Positions 6,938 through 13,070 of a DNA stretch of 14,158 bases are shown here, in pieces; within the stretch, counting starts at the first letter, position 1, and each line of letters starts with the position of its first letter. The stretch is from a bacterium (GTDB lineage Bacteria; Oederibacteriota; Muellerivitia; Muellerivitales; Muellerivitaceae), in contig JAICXI010000008.1 in NCBI GenBank assembly GCA_025980505.1, positions 1 through 14,158 of the forward strand, given 5' to 3'. The notes beneath the pieces were generated by a model. The model was not told the DNA's origin and did no database searches. It was given only the letters and a program-made list of their open reading frames with translations. The position numbers were made by a program, and so were the translations under genes.

Positions 6938-7698
6938 AGCAGAGCCACGACCGTCTCACCTTGAAGGGCGTCGGTAAAAGCTACCCCCTGGCCACGGGGC
7001 CTTTAAGGGTCCTGGAAGGGGTGGACCTGGAAGTGGAGCCCGGGGAGTTCATCGCATTGGTGGGCCGGAGCGGTTCCGGCAAATCCACCCTTTTGCGGCT
7101 TGTCGGCGGCCTGGAAGAAGCCGGCGAGGGTGAAATCCGCCTGGGGGAAAGGCTGATCCGGGGGCCCGGAATCGAGCGGGGCATGGTTTTCCAGGAACCC
7201 CGTCTCTTTCCCTGGATGACGGCCCGCCAAAACGTGGCCTTCGGCTTGAAGGAAGGGACGGCGGGGCCGCAAGCCGGAAGGACGGTGGAACAATACCTGC
7301 AGTTGGTGGGCCTGGAGGCTTTCGGGGACCTTTATCCCCACCAGTTGTCCGGCGGAATGCAACAAAGGGCGGCCATGGCGCGGGCGTTGGTCAGCCACCC
7401 CCAGGTGCTTCTCCTGGATGAACCCTTCGGCGCGCTGGACGCCCTGACGCGCATCCAAATGCAACGCGAAATCCTCCGCATTTGGGGGGAAAGCAAGGGC
7501 ACCCTTATCCTGGTTACCCACGACATCGACGAAGCCGTCTTCCTGGGGGACCGCGTGGCGGTCCTGTCCGACCATCCCGGCACCCTCCGCGAGGTCATTC
7601 CCATCCCCCTGGGGAGGCCCCGCGACCGCAGCAGCGCCGAGTTCGGCCGGATCCGCACGGAGATTTTCAACCAGTTTTTCGGCGAGTCCCAAGGTTGA
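6934..7698 (+). CDS. ABC transporter ATPase, sulfonate/nitrate/taurine class
   Basis: A 254-residue cytoplasmic ATPase that energises the permease encoded immediately upstream. The motifs are complete: Walker A GRSGSGKST (44-52), Q-loop Q87 in VFQEPRLFPW, signature LSGGMQQRAAMARAL (from 138), Walker B VLLLDEPFGALD (from 158) and switch His196 in VTHDIDEAV. PRLFPW and DEPFGALDALTR are typical of SsuB/TauB/NrtD. I chose the ATG at 6934, which overlaps the permease stop (ATGA), over an in-frame TTG at 6916. The binding-protein gene follows after 178 nt with its own leader. Confidence 0.94.
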   Translation: MKQSHDRLTLKGVGKSYPLATGPLRVLEGVDLEVEPGEFIALVGRSGSGKSTLLRLVGGLEEAGEGEIRLGERLIRGPGIERGMVFQEPRLFPWMTARQNVAFGLKEGTAGPQAGRTVEQYLQLVGLEAFGDLYPHQLSGGMQQRAAMARALVSHPQVLLLDEPFGALDALTRIQMQREILRIWGESKGTLILVTHDIDEAVFLGDRVAVLSDHPGTLREVIPIPLGRPRDRSSAEFGRIRTEIFNQFFGESQG

Positions 7699-7761
7699 AC
7701 CGCCATTGCAATTGGCAAAGGCCGACCCTATAACAAAACCTCTTTCAACAAGGTGGGAACA

Positions 7762-7800
7762 GGGCCTTTCGAGTGCCTCAAGGCCCGAGTCAAGTTGAGG
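7762..7800 (+). other. Mutually exclusive hairpins in the binding-protein leader
   Basis: GGGCCTT (7762-7768) pairs perfectly with AAGGCCC (7780-7786). CCTCAA (7776-7781), overlapping that second arm, pairs with TTGAGG (7795-7800). Only one hairpin can form, as in attenuators. No riboswitch consensus is recognised and no U-run follows directly. Confidence 0.35.
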
Positions 7801-7876
7801 GGTCACATCAGGTAGAAATTTTGATTTTTTGAACCGTCATTTCCTTTGTCAAAACCCAACCCGTGGGGGGCCGGCT

Positions 7877-8821
7877 ATGAAAAGAATTTTTCTTCTTTTA
7901 TCGATCCTGGCGGCGGCTGCCAGGGCCCAGGAGGCGCCGATCACGGTCCGCATCGGCTATCAACCTTCCTCCAGCGTGCTGGAGGTAGGCAAGGCCAAGG
8001 GTTTTTACGACCGGGAAACGGCCCCCCAAGGCGCGAAGGTGGAATGGATTCCTTTCCTTTCGGGCCCGGTCATGATCGAAGCCGCGGCCGGGGACCGGGT
8101 CGACTTGTTGGGCGTCGGCAACATGCCGGCCATCGTGGCCCGGGCCGGGGGCATCGACGTCAAGGTCATCGGCAAGGCCGCCTTCAATCCCGCCACCAAC
8201 GCGGTGTTGGTGAGGCCCGATTCCCCCATTCATTCGGTGGCGGACCTGAAGGGCCGGAAAATCGCGGCCCAGATCGGGTCCAGCGTGCATTATTTCCTCT
8301 ACCAGCTTTTAACCGGCGCGGGACTTTCCATGGGCGATGTCCAACTGGTCAACCTGGCCGGACCGGACCAGGGCCCGGCGCTGGAGGCCGGCAACGTGGA
8401 CGCCATCGTCCTTTGGATGCCCTACCGCACCCAACTGGAGAAGGCCGGCAAGGTACGGGTGATCGCCGATTCGGCGCACGTTCCCGGGGGTCTGAGCCTT
8501 TACATGGTCCGCAACACCTTTGGAAGGAAAAACCCGGAACTGGTCGAGGCCTTCCTCAGGGCCACGAAGCGGACGAACGACTACATGCGCCGGAATCCGA
8601 AGGAGGCCTTGAAGATCCTGGCCCGGGACAGCCGGTTTCCCGCCGATGCGCTGGCCGAGAGCCTGAAGGGGTTTGACTGGACCCTGGAGGTCACGCCGAA
8701 AGACAGGGCGGCCATGGCGGACATCAAGGATTTCCTTTTGGCCAACCACGTGATCCGGGACGACTTCAACATCCGGGATTTGTTCGACGGCCGTTACTTG
8801 CGGGAAGCCGGGGCCCGATGA
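7877..8821 (+). CDS. ABC transporter periplasmic substrate-binding protein (SsuA/NMT1-like)
   Basis: A 314-residue exported protein. Residues 1-17 form a signal peptide (KRIFLLLSILAAAARA, cleavage before QEAP). The mature part opens with the class signature ITVRIGYQPSSSVLEVGKAK and GFYD. It continues with AGDRVDLLGVGNMPAIVARA, DLKGRKIAAQIGSSVHYFLY (hinge/ligand region), LAGPDQGPALEAGNVDAIVL and MPYRTQLEKAG, all typical of SsuA/TauA/NMT1 ligand-binding folds. It delivers substrate to the adjacent permease/ATPase. The ATG follows a G-rich stretch (GTGGGGGG, 7863-7870) that could serve as a weak ribosome site; in-frame upstream codons are not supported. It overlaps the next gene by 4 nt (ATGA). 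Substrate is uncertain; sulfonates or another small organic anion are the leading options. Confidence 0.92.
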   Translation: MKRIFLLLSILAAAARAQEAPITVRIGYQPSSSVLEVGKAKGFYDRETAPQGAKVEWIPFLSGPVMIEAAAGDRVDLLGVGNMPAIVARAGGIDVKVIGKAAFNPATNAVLVRPDSPIHSVADLKGRKIAAQIGSSVHYFLYQLLTGAGLSMGDVQLVNLAGPDQGPALEAGNVDAIVLWMPYRTQLEKAGKVRVIADSAHVPGGLSLYMVRNTFGRKNPELVEAFLRATKRTNDYMRRNPKEALKILARDSRFPADALAESLKGFDWTLEVTPKDRAAMADIKDFLLANHVIRDDFNIRDLFDGRYLREAGAR

Positions 8822-9153
8822 ACGCCCCCCTGGAAGGCCCTTCCCCGCCGCCGTCCTCCGATTCCCTCCACCGCCTGGCGCTTTACACGGTACGCCGGGA
8901 GCCCCTCCTGGATGCCGCCGCAGCCCCCATCGTGGAACGCTGCCTGCAAAACCTCACCCGGCGTTATCCGGGCCTCAAGCTGGCCGGGTACCGCCTGGAG
9001 CCCCAAGGGGTCCAAATGACGTTGGACCTCCAACGCTTGGACGAGGACTTGGCCCGCATTGTGCAATCTTTCAAGAACGAAACCAAAATATTGTTGAAAA
9101 AAAGCGGCCTTGATCGAGAAAATTTTTGGCAATGGGGTTACGAGGAACTCTGA
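8818..9153 (+). CDS. REP-associated-transposase-like (Y1/HUH) protein lacking catalytic residues
   Basis: A 111-residue protein whose ATG overlaps the binding-protein stop (ATGA). After a Pro-rich start, residues 17-111 follow the Y1 transposase/RAYT pattern throughout: LYTVRREPLLD, a helix, then LKLAGYRLEPQGVQMTL where active enzymes have AYVVMPNHVHLLL, then LARIVQSFKNETKILLKKSG and FWQWGYEEL, matching the usual (I/V)xQSxK and WQxGYYD segments. The metal-binding H-x-H is replaced by G64-V65-Q66. The protein ends directly after WQWGYEE, before the helix that carries the catalytic tyrosine in RAYTs. It cannot be an active nicking enzyme; it may be a domesticated nucleic-acid-binding protein. 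The family assignment is by pattern matching by eye. Coupling to the transporter suggests co-expression. Confidence 0.6.
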   Translation: MNAPLEGPSPPPSSDSLHRLALYTVRREPLLDAAAAPIVERCLQNLTRRYPGLKLAGYRLEPQGVQMTLDLQRLDEDLARIVQSFKNETKILLKKSGLDRENFWQWGYEEL

Positions 9154-9219
9154 CCCCTTGCTTCCGCCTCCTTTCCCGCCCCAAATTTTTCATCAGGAAA
9201 GACGAAAGTCCGCCCGTCC

Positions 9220-9249
9220 TTTCGGGAGGGGAATCGATTCCTCCCGAAA
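9220..9249. repeat. Palindromic hairpin downstream of the transposase-like gene
   Basis: TTTCGGGAGG (9220-9229) and CCTCCCGAAA (9240-9249) are perfect 10-bp inverted arms around GGAATCGATT. No T-run follows on either strand, so it is not a standard terminator. It could act as a transcript-end stabiliser or be a REP-like element. Only one copy is visible in the window. Confidence 0.5.
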
Positions 9250-9295
9250 ATCAAGGGATTTAAGCCGTCCTTCCCCGCCGCAAGCCCTTTCCCGC

Positions 9296-9327
9296 TTGAC
9301 CTTCTACTTAGGTAGAGGGTTTATCGT
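9296..9327 (+). promoter_or_regulatory. MerR-type operator/promoter
   Basis: TTGACC (9296-9301) and TATCGT (9322-9327) are separated by 20 bp, the over-long spacing typical of MerR-activated promoters. Between and overlapping them is a 22-bp dyad: ACCTTCTAC (9299-9307), TTAG, then GTAGAGGGT (9312-9320), with one mismatch. The adjacent MerR gene starts 18 nt downstream on the same strand, implying autoregulation and metal induction of the operon. Confidence 0.85.
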
Positions 9328-9345
9328 TGCGGCCCTGGAGGCACC

Positions 9346-9765
9346 ATGGACATCACCATTGGAACCTTGGCCAAACGAGCGAAGGTGAATCTGCAGACCC
9401 TTCGCTATTACGAACGTTGCGGACTCTTGGCCCCGGCACGGCGGGCCGTTTCGGGTTACCGGCTTTACAACGAGGAATCCCTTCGGCTCCTGAAATTCAT
9501 CCGCCATGCGCAGGCCTACGGATTTTCCCTGAAGGAAATCCAATCCCTCCTCAGGTTGAAGCTCCTTTCGCCCGCGGACTGCCGGCAGGCGCGCCGCAAG
9601 GTGGAAGCCAAAGTGGTCCAGATCGGAAAAAAGATCGAATCGATGGAACGGATGGCCAAGAGCCTGAAGCGGATGGCGGAGGAATGCCGAAGGCAGGGAG
9701 GAAGGGGTTCCTGCCCCATCCTGTCGCGCCTTTACGGGGGAGGGCACGAGAATGAAAAAGCCTGA
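9346..9765 (+). CDS. MerR-family metal-responsive regulator (Hg/Pb-type cysteine triad)
   Basis: A 139-residue dimeric DNA-binding regulator. The N-terminal winged helix-turn-helix (IGTLAKRAKVNLQTLRYYER, then GLLAPARRAVSGYRLY) is followed by the dimerisation coiled coil (about 80-112) and a metal loop. Cysteines C79, C114 and C123 have spacings of 35 and 9 residues, the same as C82/C117/C126 of Tn501 MerR and like PbrR. Zinc-type ZntR uses a longer loop. This predicts a thiophilic soft metal such as Hg(II) or Pb(II) as effector. The C-terminal CPILSRL also matches the mercury MerR pattern. The ribosome site is GGAGG, 5 nt before the ATG. The gene sits under its own dyad operator and 45 nt upstream of a metallochaperone gene. 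Specificity is inferred from spacing only. Confidence 0.9.
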   Translation: MDITIGTLAKRAKVNLQTLRYYERCGLLAPARRAVSGYRLYNEESLRLLKFIRHAQAYGFSLKEIQSLLRLKLLSPADCRQARRKVEAKVVQIGKKIESMERMAKSLKRMAEECRRQGGRGSCPILSRLYGGGHENEKA

Positions 9766-9810
9766 GGCCCGCCCAACGCGGCGTCTTTCCCGCGGCGGGG
9801 GAACCGCCCC

Positions 9811-10272
9811 TTGACCCGGGAACCTTCCCAGCCTTCCAGCCCCTGTCCGCTTTGTTCGAAACCGGGAATGGAAATTCCCCGGAACTTTTTATTCCAGCAC
9901 CTGGACAGCGACGGCATCACCCAAACCTTTTCCTGGAAAAGGGCCTTCGTGTGCCTTCAGTTCGATTGCGAATGCCTTTACTTTTCCTCCTTTCGATGGG
10001 TATCCCACCGGCATTGCAACAAGAAGGTCGGATTCAAGGATGTCCCGCCGCCGCATGTGCTGTGCTACTGCTTCGGCTATACGGGGGAAGAAATCGTGGG
10101 GAGCCGGGATTCCCGCTCCTCCCTCCTGGAGGAAATTAAGGCTTACCTGGGAAAGGGAGGACAACTTTGCGGAAGGACCAATCCCTGCGGTCAAAATTGC
10201 CTGGGGGCCATCCAGGATTTCCTGGAGCGCCACTCCTTGGGCCGAAACGACCGGATCTTTCCTTCGCCTTAA
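9811..10272 (+). CDS. Putative Fe-S cluster-binding metallochaperone, CopZ N-domain type
   Basis: A 153-residue cytoplasmic protein resembling the N-terminal domain of Archaeoglobus CopZ, which binds a zinc ion and a [2Fe-2S] cluster and accompanies copper or mercury handling systems. Visible features are C12-x2-C15 (CPLC), a Cys cluster at C48/C53/C55 (CLQFDCEC) and C69, C85-x-C87 in VLCYCFGYTGEEI, and C120/C126/C130 in CGRTNPCGQNCLG. C85, C87, C120 and C130 match the spacing of the CopZ cluster ligands. No C-terminal HMA-type CopZ domain is present, so this is the stand-alone form. I use the TTG at 9811 because no ATG is available before the conserved N-terminus; the start is uncertain. It lies 45 nt after the MerR gene and is probably under its control. 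Confidence 0.85.
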   Translation: MTREPSQPSSPCPLCSKPGMEIPRNFLFQHLDSDGITQTFSWKRAFVCLQFDCECLYFSSFRWVSHRHCNKKVGFKDVPPPHVLCYCFGYTGEEIVGSRDSRSSLLEEIKAYLGKGGQLCGRTNPCGQNCLGAIQDFLERHSLGRNDRIFPSP

Positions 10273-10326
10273 AACATGCTAAACCCCATGCGGCTGGAAC
10301 CTTTACAAGACGGGAGAATCCTCCTC

Positions 10327-10358
10327 AAGGGTGGAAGGAAAATCCTTAACCCTTTTTT
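10327..10358 (+). terminator. Rho-independent terminator of the MerR-metallochaperone operon
   Basis: AAGGGT (10327-10332) pairs with ACCCTT (10349-10354) and AAGGA (10335-10339) pairs with TCCTT (10343-10347), around an AAA loop with a small internal loop. Six T (10353-10358) complete it. It lies 55 nt after the metallochaperone stop. Confidence 0.75.
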
Positions 10359-10409
10359 CCACCCCCTAGGTTGAAAAATGGAAGGGGGTATGCAACCTTA
10401 AAAGCTCTT

Positions 10410-10427
10410 CCCCCGGTCTTCCGGGGG
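10410..10427. other. Perfect short hairpin in the leader of the secreted protein
   Basis: CCCCCGG (10410-10416), a TCTT loop and CCGGGGG (10421-10427) form a very stable 7-bp stem 65 nt before the next start codon. No T-run follows, so it is a leader structure rather than a terminator. Its role is unknown. Confidence 0.5.
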
Positions 10428-10492
10428 TCACCTTCCATCCTTCCCAGCGTCAAAGGGTCGGGTGAAAGGGAAATTCCAGCTTGGAGGTTGTC

Positions 10493-10864
10493 ATGAAAAA
10501 GTTGCTGATGTTGATTTCGGCCCTGGCCCTGGCTTGCTTGGCGGGTCCTGTGATGGCGAAGTCGGCCCATAAGTCCAAGGCGATGAAATACGAAGTCGTG
10601 GACGTCAACTGTTACCTGACGAAGGGGGCCCATGGGGAGAAGCACAAAGACTGCGCGGTCAAGTGCATTTCGGGCGGCGATGAACTGGCCCTCCTCCATA
10701 GCGGCAAGCTGTATGTCCCCGTGGACCAGGATTTCCACCCGGCCCGCGACCAATTCGCCTCCAAGGCGGGCGAGATGGTGGAAGTGAAAGGGAAAAAGTT
10801 CAGCAAGGGGGGGGTGAATTACATCCAGGTGACCTCCGAATCCTCCGCGGACGCTTCCAAGTAA
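10493..10864 (+). CDS. Small secreted Cys-containing protein of unknown function
   Basis: A 123-residue exported protein. GGAGG lies 5 nt before the ATG; a TTG at 10481 in frame lies ahead of that ribosome site and is rejected. Residues 1-23 form a signal peptide (KKLLMLISALALACLAGP, cleavage near VMA). The mature domain reads MKYEVVDVNCYLTKGAHGEK and HKDCAVKCISGGDEL. It continues with LALLHSGKLYVPV and ends in GEMVEVKGKKFSKGGVNYIQV. The pattern V(D)xxCYLxxGAxGxxHxxCAxxC, then a vY segment and a V.VkG.....G..yI.V end, fits a small family with an OB-like beta barrel found in many Gram-negative lineages. Three cysteines could bind metal or form a disulfide. No enzyme motif is seen. It lies just downstream of the metallochaperone operon but beyond a terminator. 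Confidence 0.75.
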   Translation: MKKLLMLISALALACLAGPVMAKSAHKSKAMKYEVVDVNCYLTKGAHGEKHKDCAVKCISGGDELALLHSGKLYVPVDQDFHPARDQFASKAGEMVEVKGKKFSKGGVNYIQVTSESSADASK

Positions 10865-10879
10865 TTTTCAGCATTCGAC

Positions 10880-10912
10880 AGGCCCTTCGCGGCTTCCGCG
10901 AAGGGCCTTTTT
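10880..10912 (+). terminator. Strong rho-independent terminator
   Basis: AGGCCCTTCGCGG (10880-10892) pairs perfectly over 13 bp with CCGCGAAGGGCCT (10896-10908) around CTT, followed by T's to 10912. It lies 15 nt after the secreted-protein stop and separates it from the convergent pncA. Confidence 0.93.
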
Positions 10913-10921
10913 GATTCCGCC

Positions 10922-11479
10922 CTACATCGACCCGTCGCCCGTGATCTCGGAGGATTGGATCAGGACAACCCCGGTCTTCCGCATTTCCCTCAAGGCCCTT
11001 TCGTCGTCCCCCGGACGCACATTGACGGCCGCCACCGCATCCTCCACCAGGTAGGTCTCAAACCCGTTTTTTTCAGCGTCCAAGGCGGAAGCCTTGACGC
11101 AATAATCGGTGGCCAAACCCGTGACATAAAGGTCGGTCACGCCCTTTCCCTTGAGGAAGTGCGTCAGGTCATCGTTGGTGGCTTCAAAAGCCGAATAACC
11201 GTCGTCCTTGTTCAAGGTTCCCTTCAGGAAGGTTTTCTGGATTTTGGAGGCGTCCAAAGCCGGATGAAAATCGGCGCCGGGAGAGCCCTGCACGCAATGG
11301 GGCGGCCATTTCTTAAAGTGCACCGTGTCCCGGGGATGCCAGTCCTTGGAGGCCACGATGACCTCGAAGGCGGCCATCAGGGAATTGATGACGGGCACCA
11401 CCTTATTGCCGCCTGGAACGGCCAGGGTTCCGCCGGGACAGAAGTCGTTTTGCACGTCGACGATGAGGAGAGCTTTCAT
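10922..11479 (-). CDS. pncA: Nicotinamidase
   Basis: Cysteine hydrolase of the isochorismatase-like fold, 185 residues, converting nicotinamide to nicotinate and ammonia in the NAD salvage pathway. The triad is D8 in LIVDVQNDF, K86 in TFLKGT and C127 in GLATDYCVKASALDA. Metal ligands are likely D46 and H48 (KDWHP) and H61 in WPPHCVQGSPGA. These are all canonical for PncA. The start ATG at 11479 follows AAGAGG on the minus strand. The gene lies 74 nt downstream of pncB on the same strand, and the two very probably form one operon making successive salvage enzymes. A GGCCGG/CCGGCC hairpin (11538-11552) lies between them. Confidence 0.95.
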   Translation of the reverse strand: MKALLIVDVQNDFCPGGTLAVPGGNKVVPVINSLMAAFEVIVASKDWHPRDTVHFKKWPPHCVQGSPGADFHPALDASKIQKTFLKGTLNKDDGYSAFEATNDDLTHFLKGKGVTDLYVTGLATDYCVKASALDAEKNGFETYLVEDAVAAVNVRPGDDERALREMRKTGVVLIQSSEITGDGSM

Positions 11480-11553
11480 GGAAAACCTCTTTTAGCGGGC
11501 AGCGGTCGGCGATAACCCCGATCCGGAAGTTGCGGATGGCCGGGAGCCGGCCG

Positions 11554-12972
11554 CTATTGGCCGCCGTTCGAGTGCCGGTGTACCAGTTCCTCCCGCAATT
11601 CCATGAGCCTGGAGCTGATGCCGACCTTGTAGGTATGGGGATTTTCAAAACGCTTGCGTTCGGGCGAAAGCTTGGCCAGGCCTTCCTTGGCGTAAGCGGC
11701 CGCTTCCTGCACCGTGAGACGGGTGAGCGTTTTGCCGTCCTCCATCACCTTATAGAGCAGGGAGGCCGGAAAACAATGGGCCACCCTGCTTTTTTGCTCG
11801 GGGAAAACGGGATTGTGGACGTATTCCACGCTTTTTTCGCCTTCCAAGAGGATGCCGTCGGCGTAGAAAAAGCCGTCCGGGTCGGTGTAGCGAACGACCT
11901 TCTTGATTCCCGGCAGGGAGGTCTTGGCGACGTTTTCCGATATCTTGAGCCGCGGCAGGCCCTCCAACTGGCAGAGTTTGTAGACCCCGTCCAGGGCCGG
12001 CGAATCCTGGCCGGTCACCAGTTTGGTGCCCACGCCGAAGGCGTTGATGGGCGCGCCTTGGTCCAGGAGGCTCTTGATGAGGACTTCGTCCAATTGGTTG
12101 GAAGCCACGATTTTGACCGAGTGCAGGCCGGCCCCGTCCAGCATTTCCCGGGCGTGCTTGCTCAAGTAAGCCAGGTCCCCCGAATCCAACCGGATACCGG
12201 CCAGTTTATGGCCCCGCCGCTCCAACTCCCCTGCCACGGTGATGGCGTTGGGTATGCCGCTTTTCAGGGTGTTATAGGTGTCCACCAGCAGGATGCAGTT
12301 GTCCGGGTAAATTTCGGCGTATTTGCGGAAGGCTGAAAGTTCGTCCGGGAAGCTTTGAACCCAGGAATGGGCCTGGGTGCCGGAAGGCGTGAGGCCGTAA
12401 AAAAAGGAAGCCAGGACGTTGGAAGTGGCTTCCACCCCGCCGATGGCGGCGGCGCGGGAAGCCTGGATGCCCGCCAGGCCTTGGGCCCGGCGCAGGCCGA
12501 AATCCACCACGCGCCTTCCCCGCGCGGCCAGGATCATCCGGGAAGCCTTGGTGGCGATCAAGGACTCGAAATTCAGGAAATTCAAGAGCAGGGTTTCGAT
12601 GACCTGGCATTCGAAAAGGGTGCCTTCCACCCGCATCAGGGGCTCCAGGGGGAAAACCACTTCGCCTTCCCGGACCGAGAAAACGCGGCCGTGAAACCGG
12701 AACTTCCGCAGGTATTCCAGGAAGGGCCCCTTGAACCCCAGCCCCCGCAGGTACTCCAGGTCGTCCTCGCCGTAAGCGAAAGTTTCCAGCGCCTCCAGCA
12801 GGCTGTTCAGCCCCGCGAAAATCACGTAGCCGCCCTTGAAGGGCATGTCGCGGAAGAAGTAATCAAAGGCCGCGGGCTTGTCGGCCGTGCCGGAAAGGAA
12901 ATAACCCTGGCCCATGGTGAGCTCGTAGAGGTCGGTGTAAAGGCCGGCATGCCGGGAAATCAAGGAATCCAT
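11554..12972 (-). CDS. pncB: Nicotinate phosphoribosyltransferase
   Basis: A 472-residue cytoplasmic enzyme joining nicotinate to PRPP, with ATP hydrolysis, to give nicotinate mononucleotide. Family signatures in order are LYTDLYELTM (from residue 11), RDMPFKGGYVIFAGL, DFGLRRAQG (about 157-165), SGTQAHSW with catalytic His202, DTYNT, IRLDSGDLAYLSKH and GVGTKLVTG. It corresponds to the long bacterial and eukaryotic-like type rather than to NadC. The frame stays open upstream to 14058, but that part overlaps the TRAP gene in another frame and shows no family similarity, so the start is the ATG at 12972. The ATG has no ribosome site, yet a perfect TATAAT lies 6 nt upstream, suggesting leaderless translation. 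It forms a salvage operon with pncA. Confidence 0.95.
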   Translation of the reverse strand: MDSLISRHAGLYTDLYELTMGQGYFLSGTADKPAAFDYFFRDMPFKGGYVIFAGLNSLLEALETFAYGEDDLEYLRGLGFKGPFLEYLRKFRFHGRVFSVREGEVVFPLEPLMRVEGTLFECQVIETLLLNFLNFESLIATKASRMILAARGRRVVDFGLRRAQGLAGIQASRAAAIGGVEATSNVLASFFYGLTPSGTQAHSWVQSFPDELSAFRKYAEIYPDNCILLVDTYNTLKSGIPNAITVAGELERRGHKLAGIRLDSGDLAYLSKHAREMLDGAGLHSVKIVASNQLDEVLIKSLLDQGAPINAFGVGTKLVTGQDSPALDGVYKLCQLEGLPRLKISENVAKTSLPGIKKVVRYTDPDGFFYADGILLEGEKSVEYVHNPVFPEQKSRVAHCFPASLLYKVMEDGKTLTRLTVQEAAAYAKEGLAKLSPERKRFENPHTYKVGISSRLMELREELVHRHSNGGQ

Positions 12973-12978
12973 GGGGGC

Positions 12979-12984
12979 ATTATA
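12979..12984 (-). promoter_or_regulatory. -10 element directly ahead of pncB
   Basis: A perfect TATAAT on the minus strand lies 6 nt before the pncB ATG, so transcription would start at the initiation codon. The -35 is weak at any normal spacing; TTCGCT at a 19-bp spacer is the best found. Confidence 0.5.
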
Positions 12985-13070
12985 GGTGGAATCCCAAGCC
13001 TGGAGCGAAGGGAAGTTCCGGGGATTGTTTCCGTCCAAGCCCCGCTTCCAATTCAGGCCGGCGGAAACGG

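Noticed and set aside
7699..7876. Known riboswitch (SAM, TPP, cobalamin, guanidine) ahead of the binding protein
   Set aside because: None of the conserved core sequences of those classes is present.
9752..9811. ATG at 9752 as start of a small peptide or of the metallochaperone
   Set aside because: It is out of frame with the metallochaperone and reads a short Arg/Gly-rich peptide ending at 9814.
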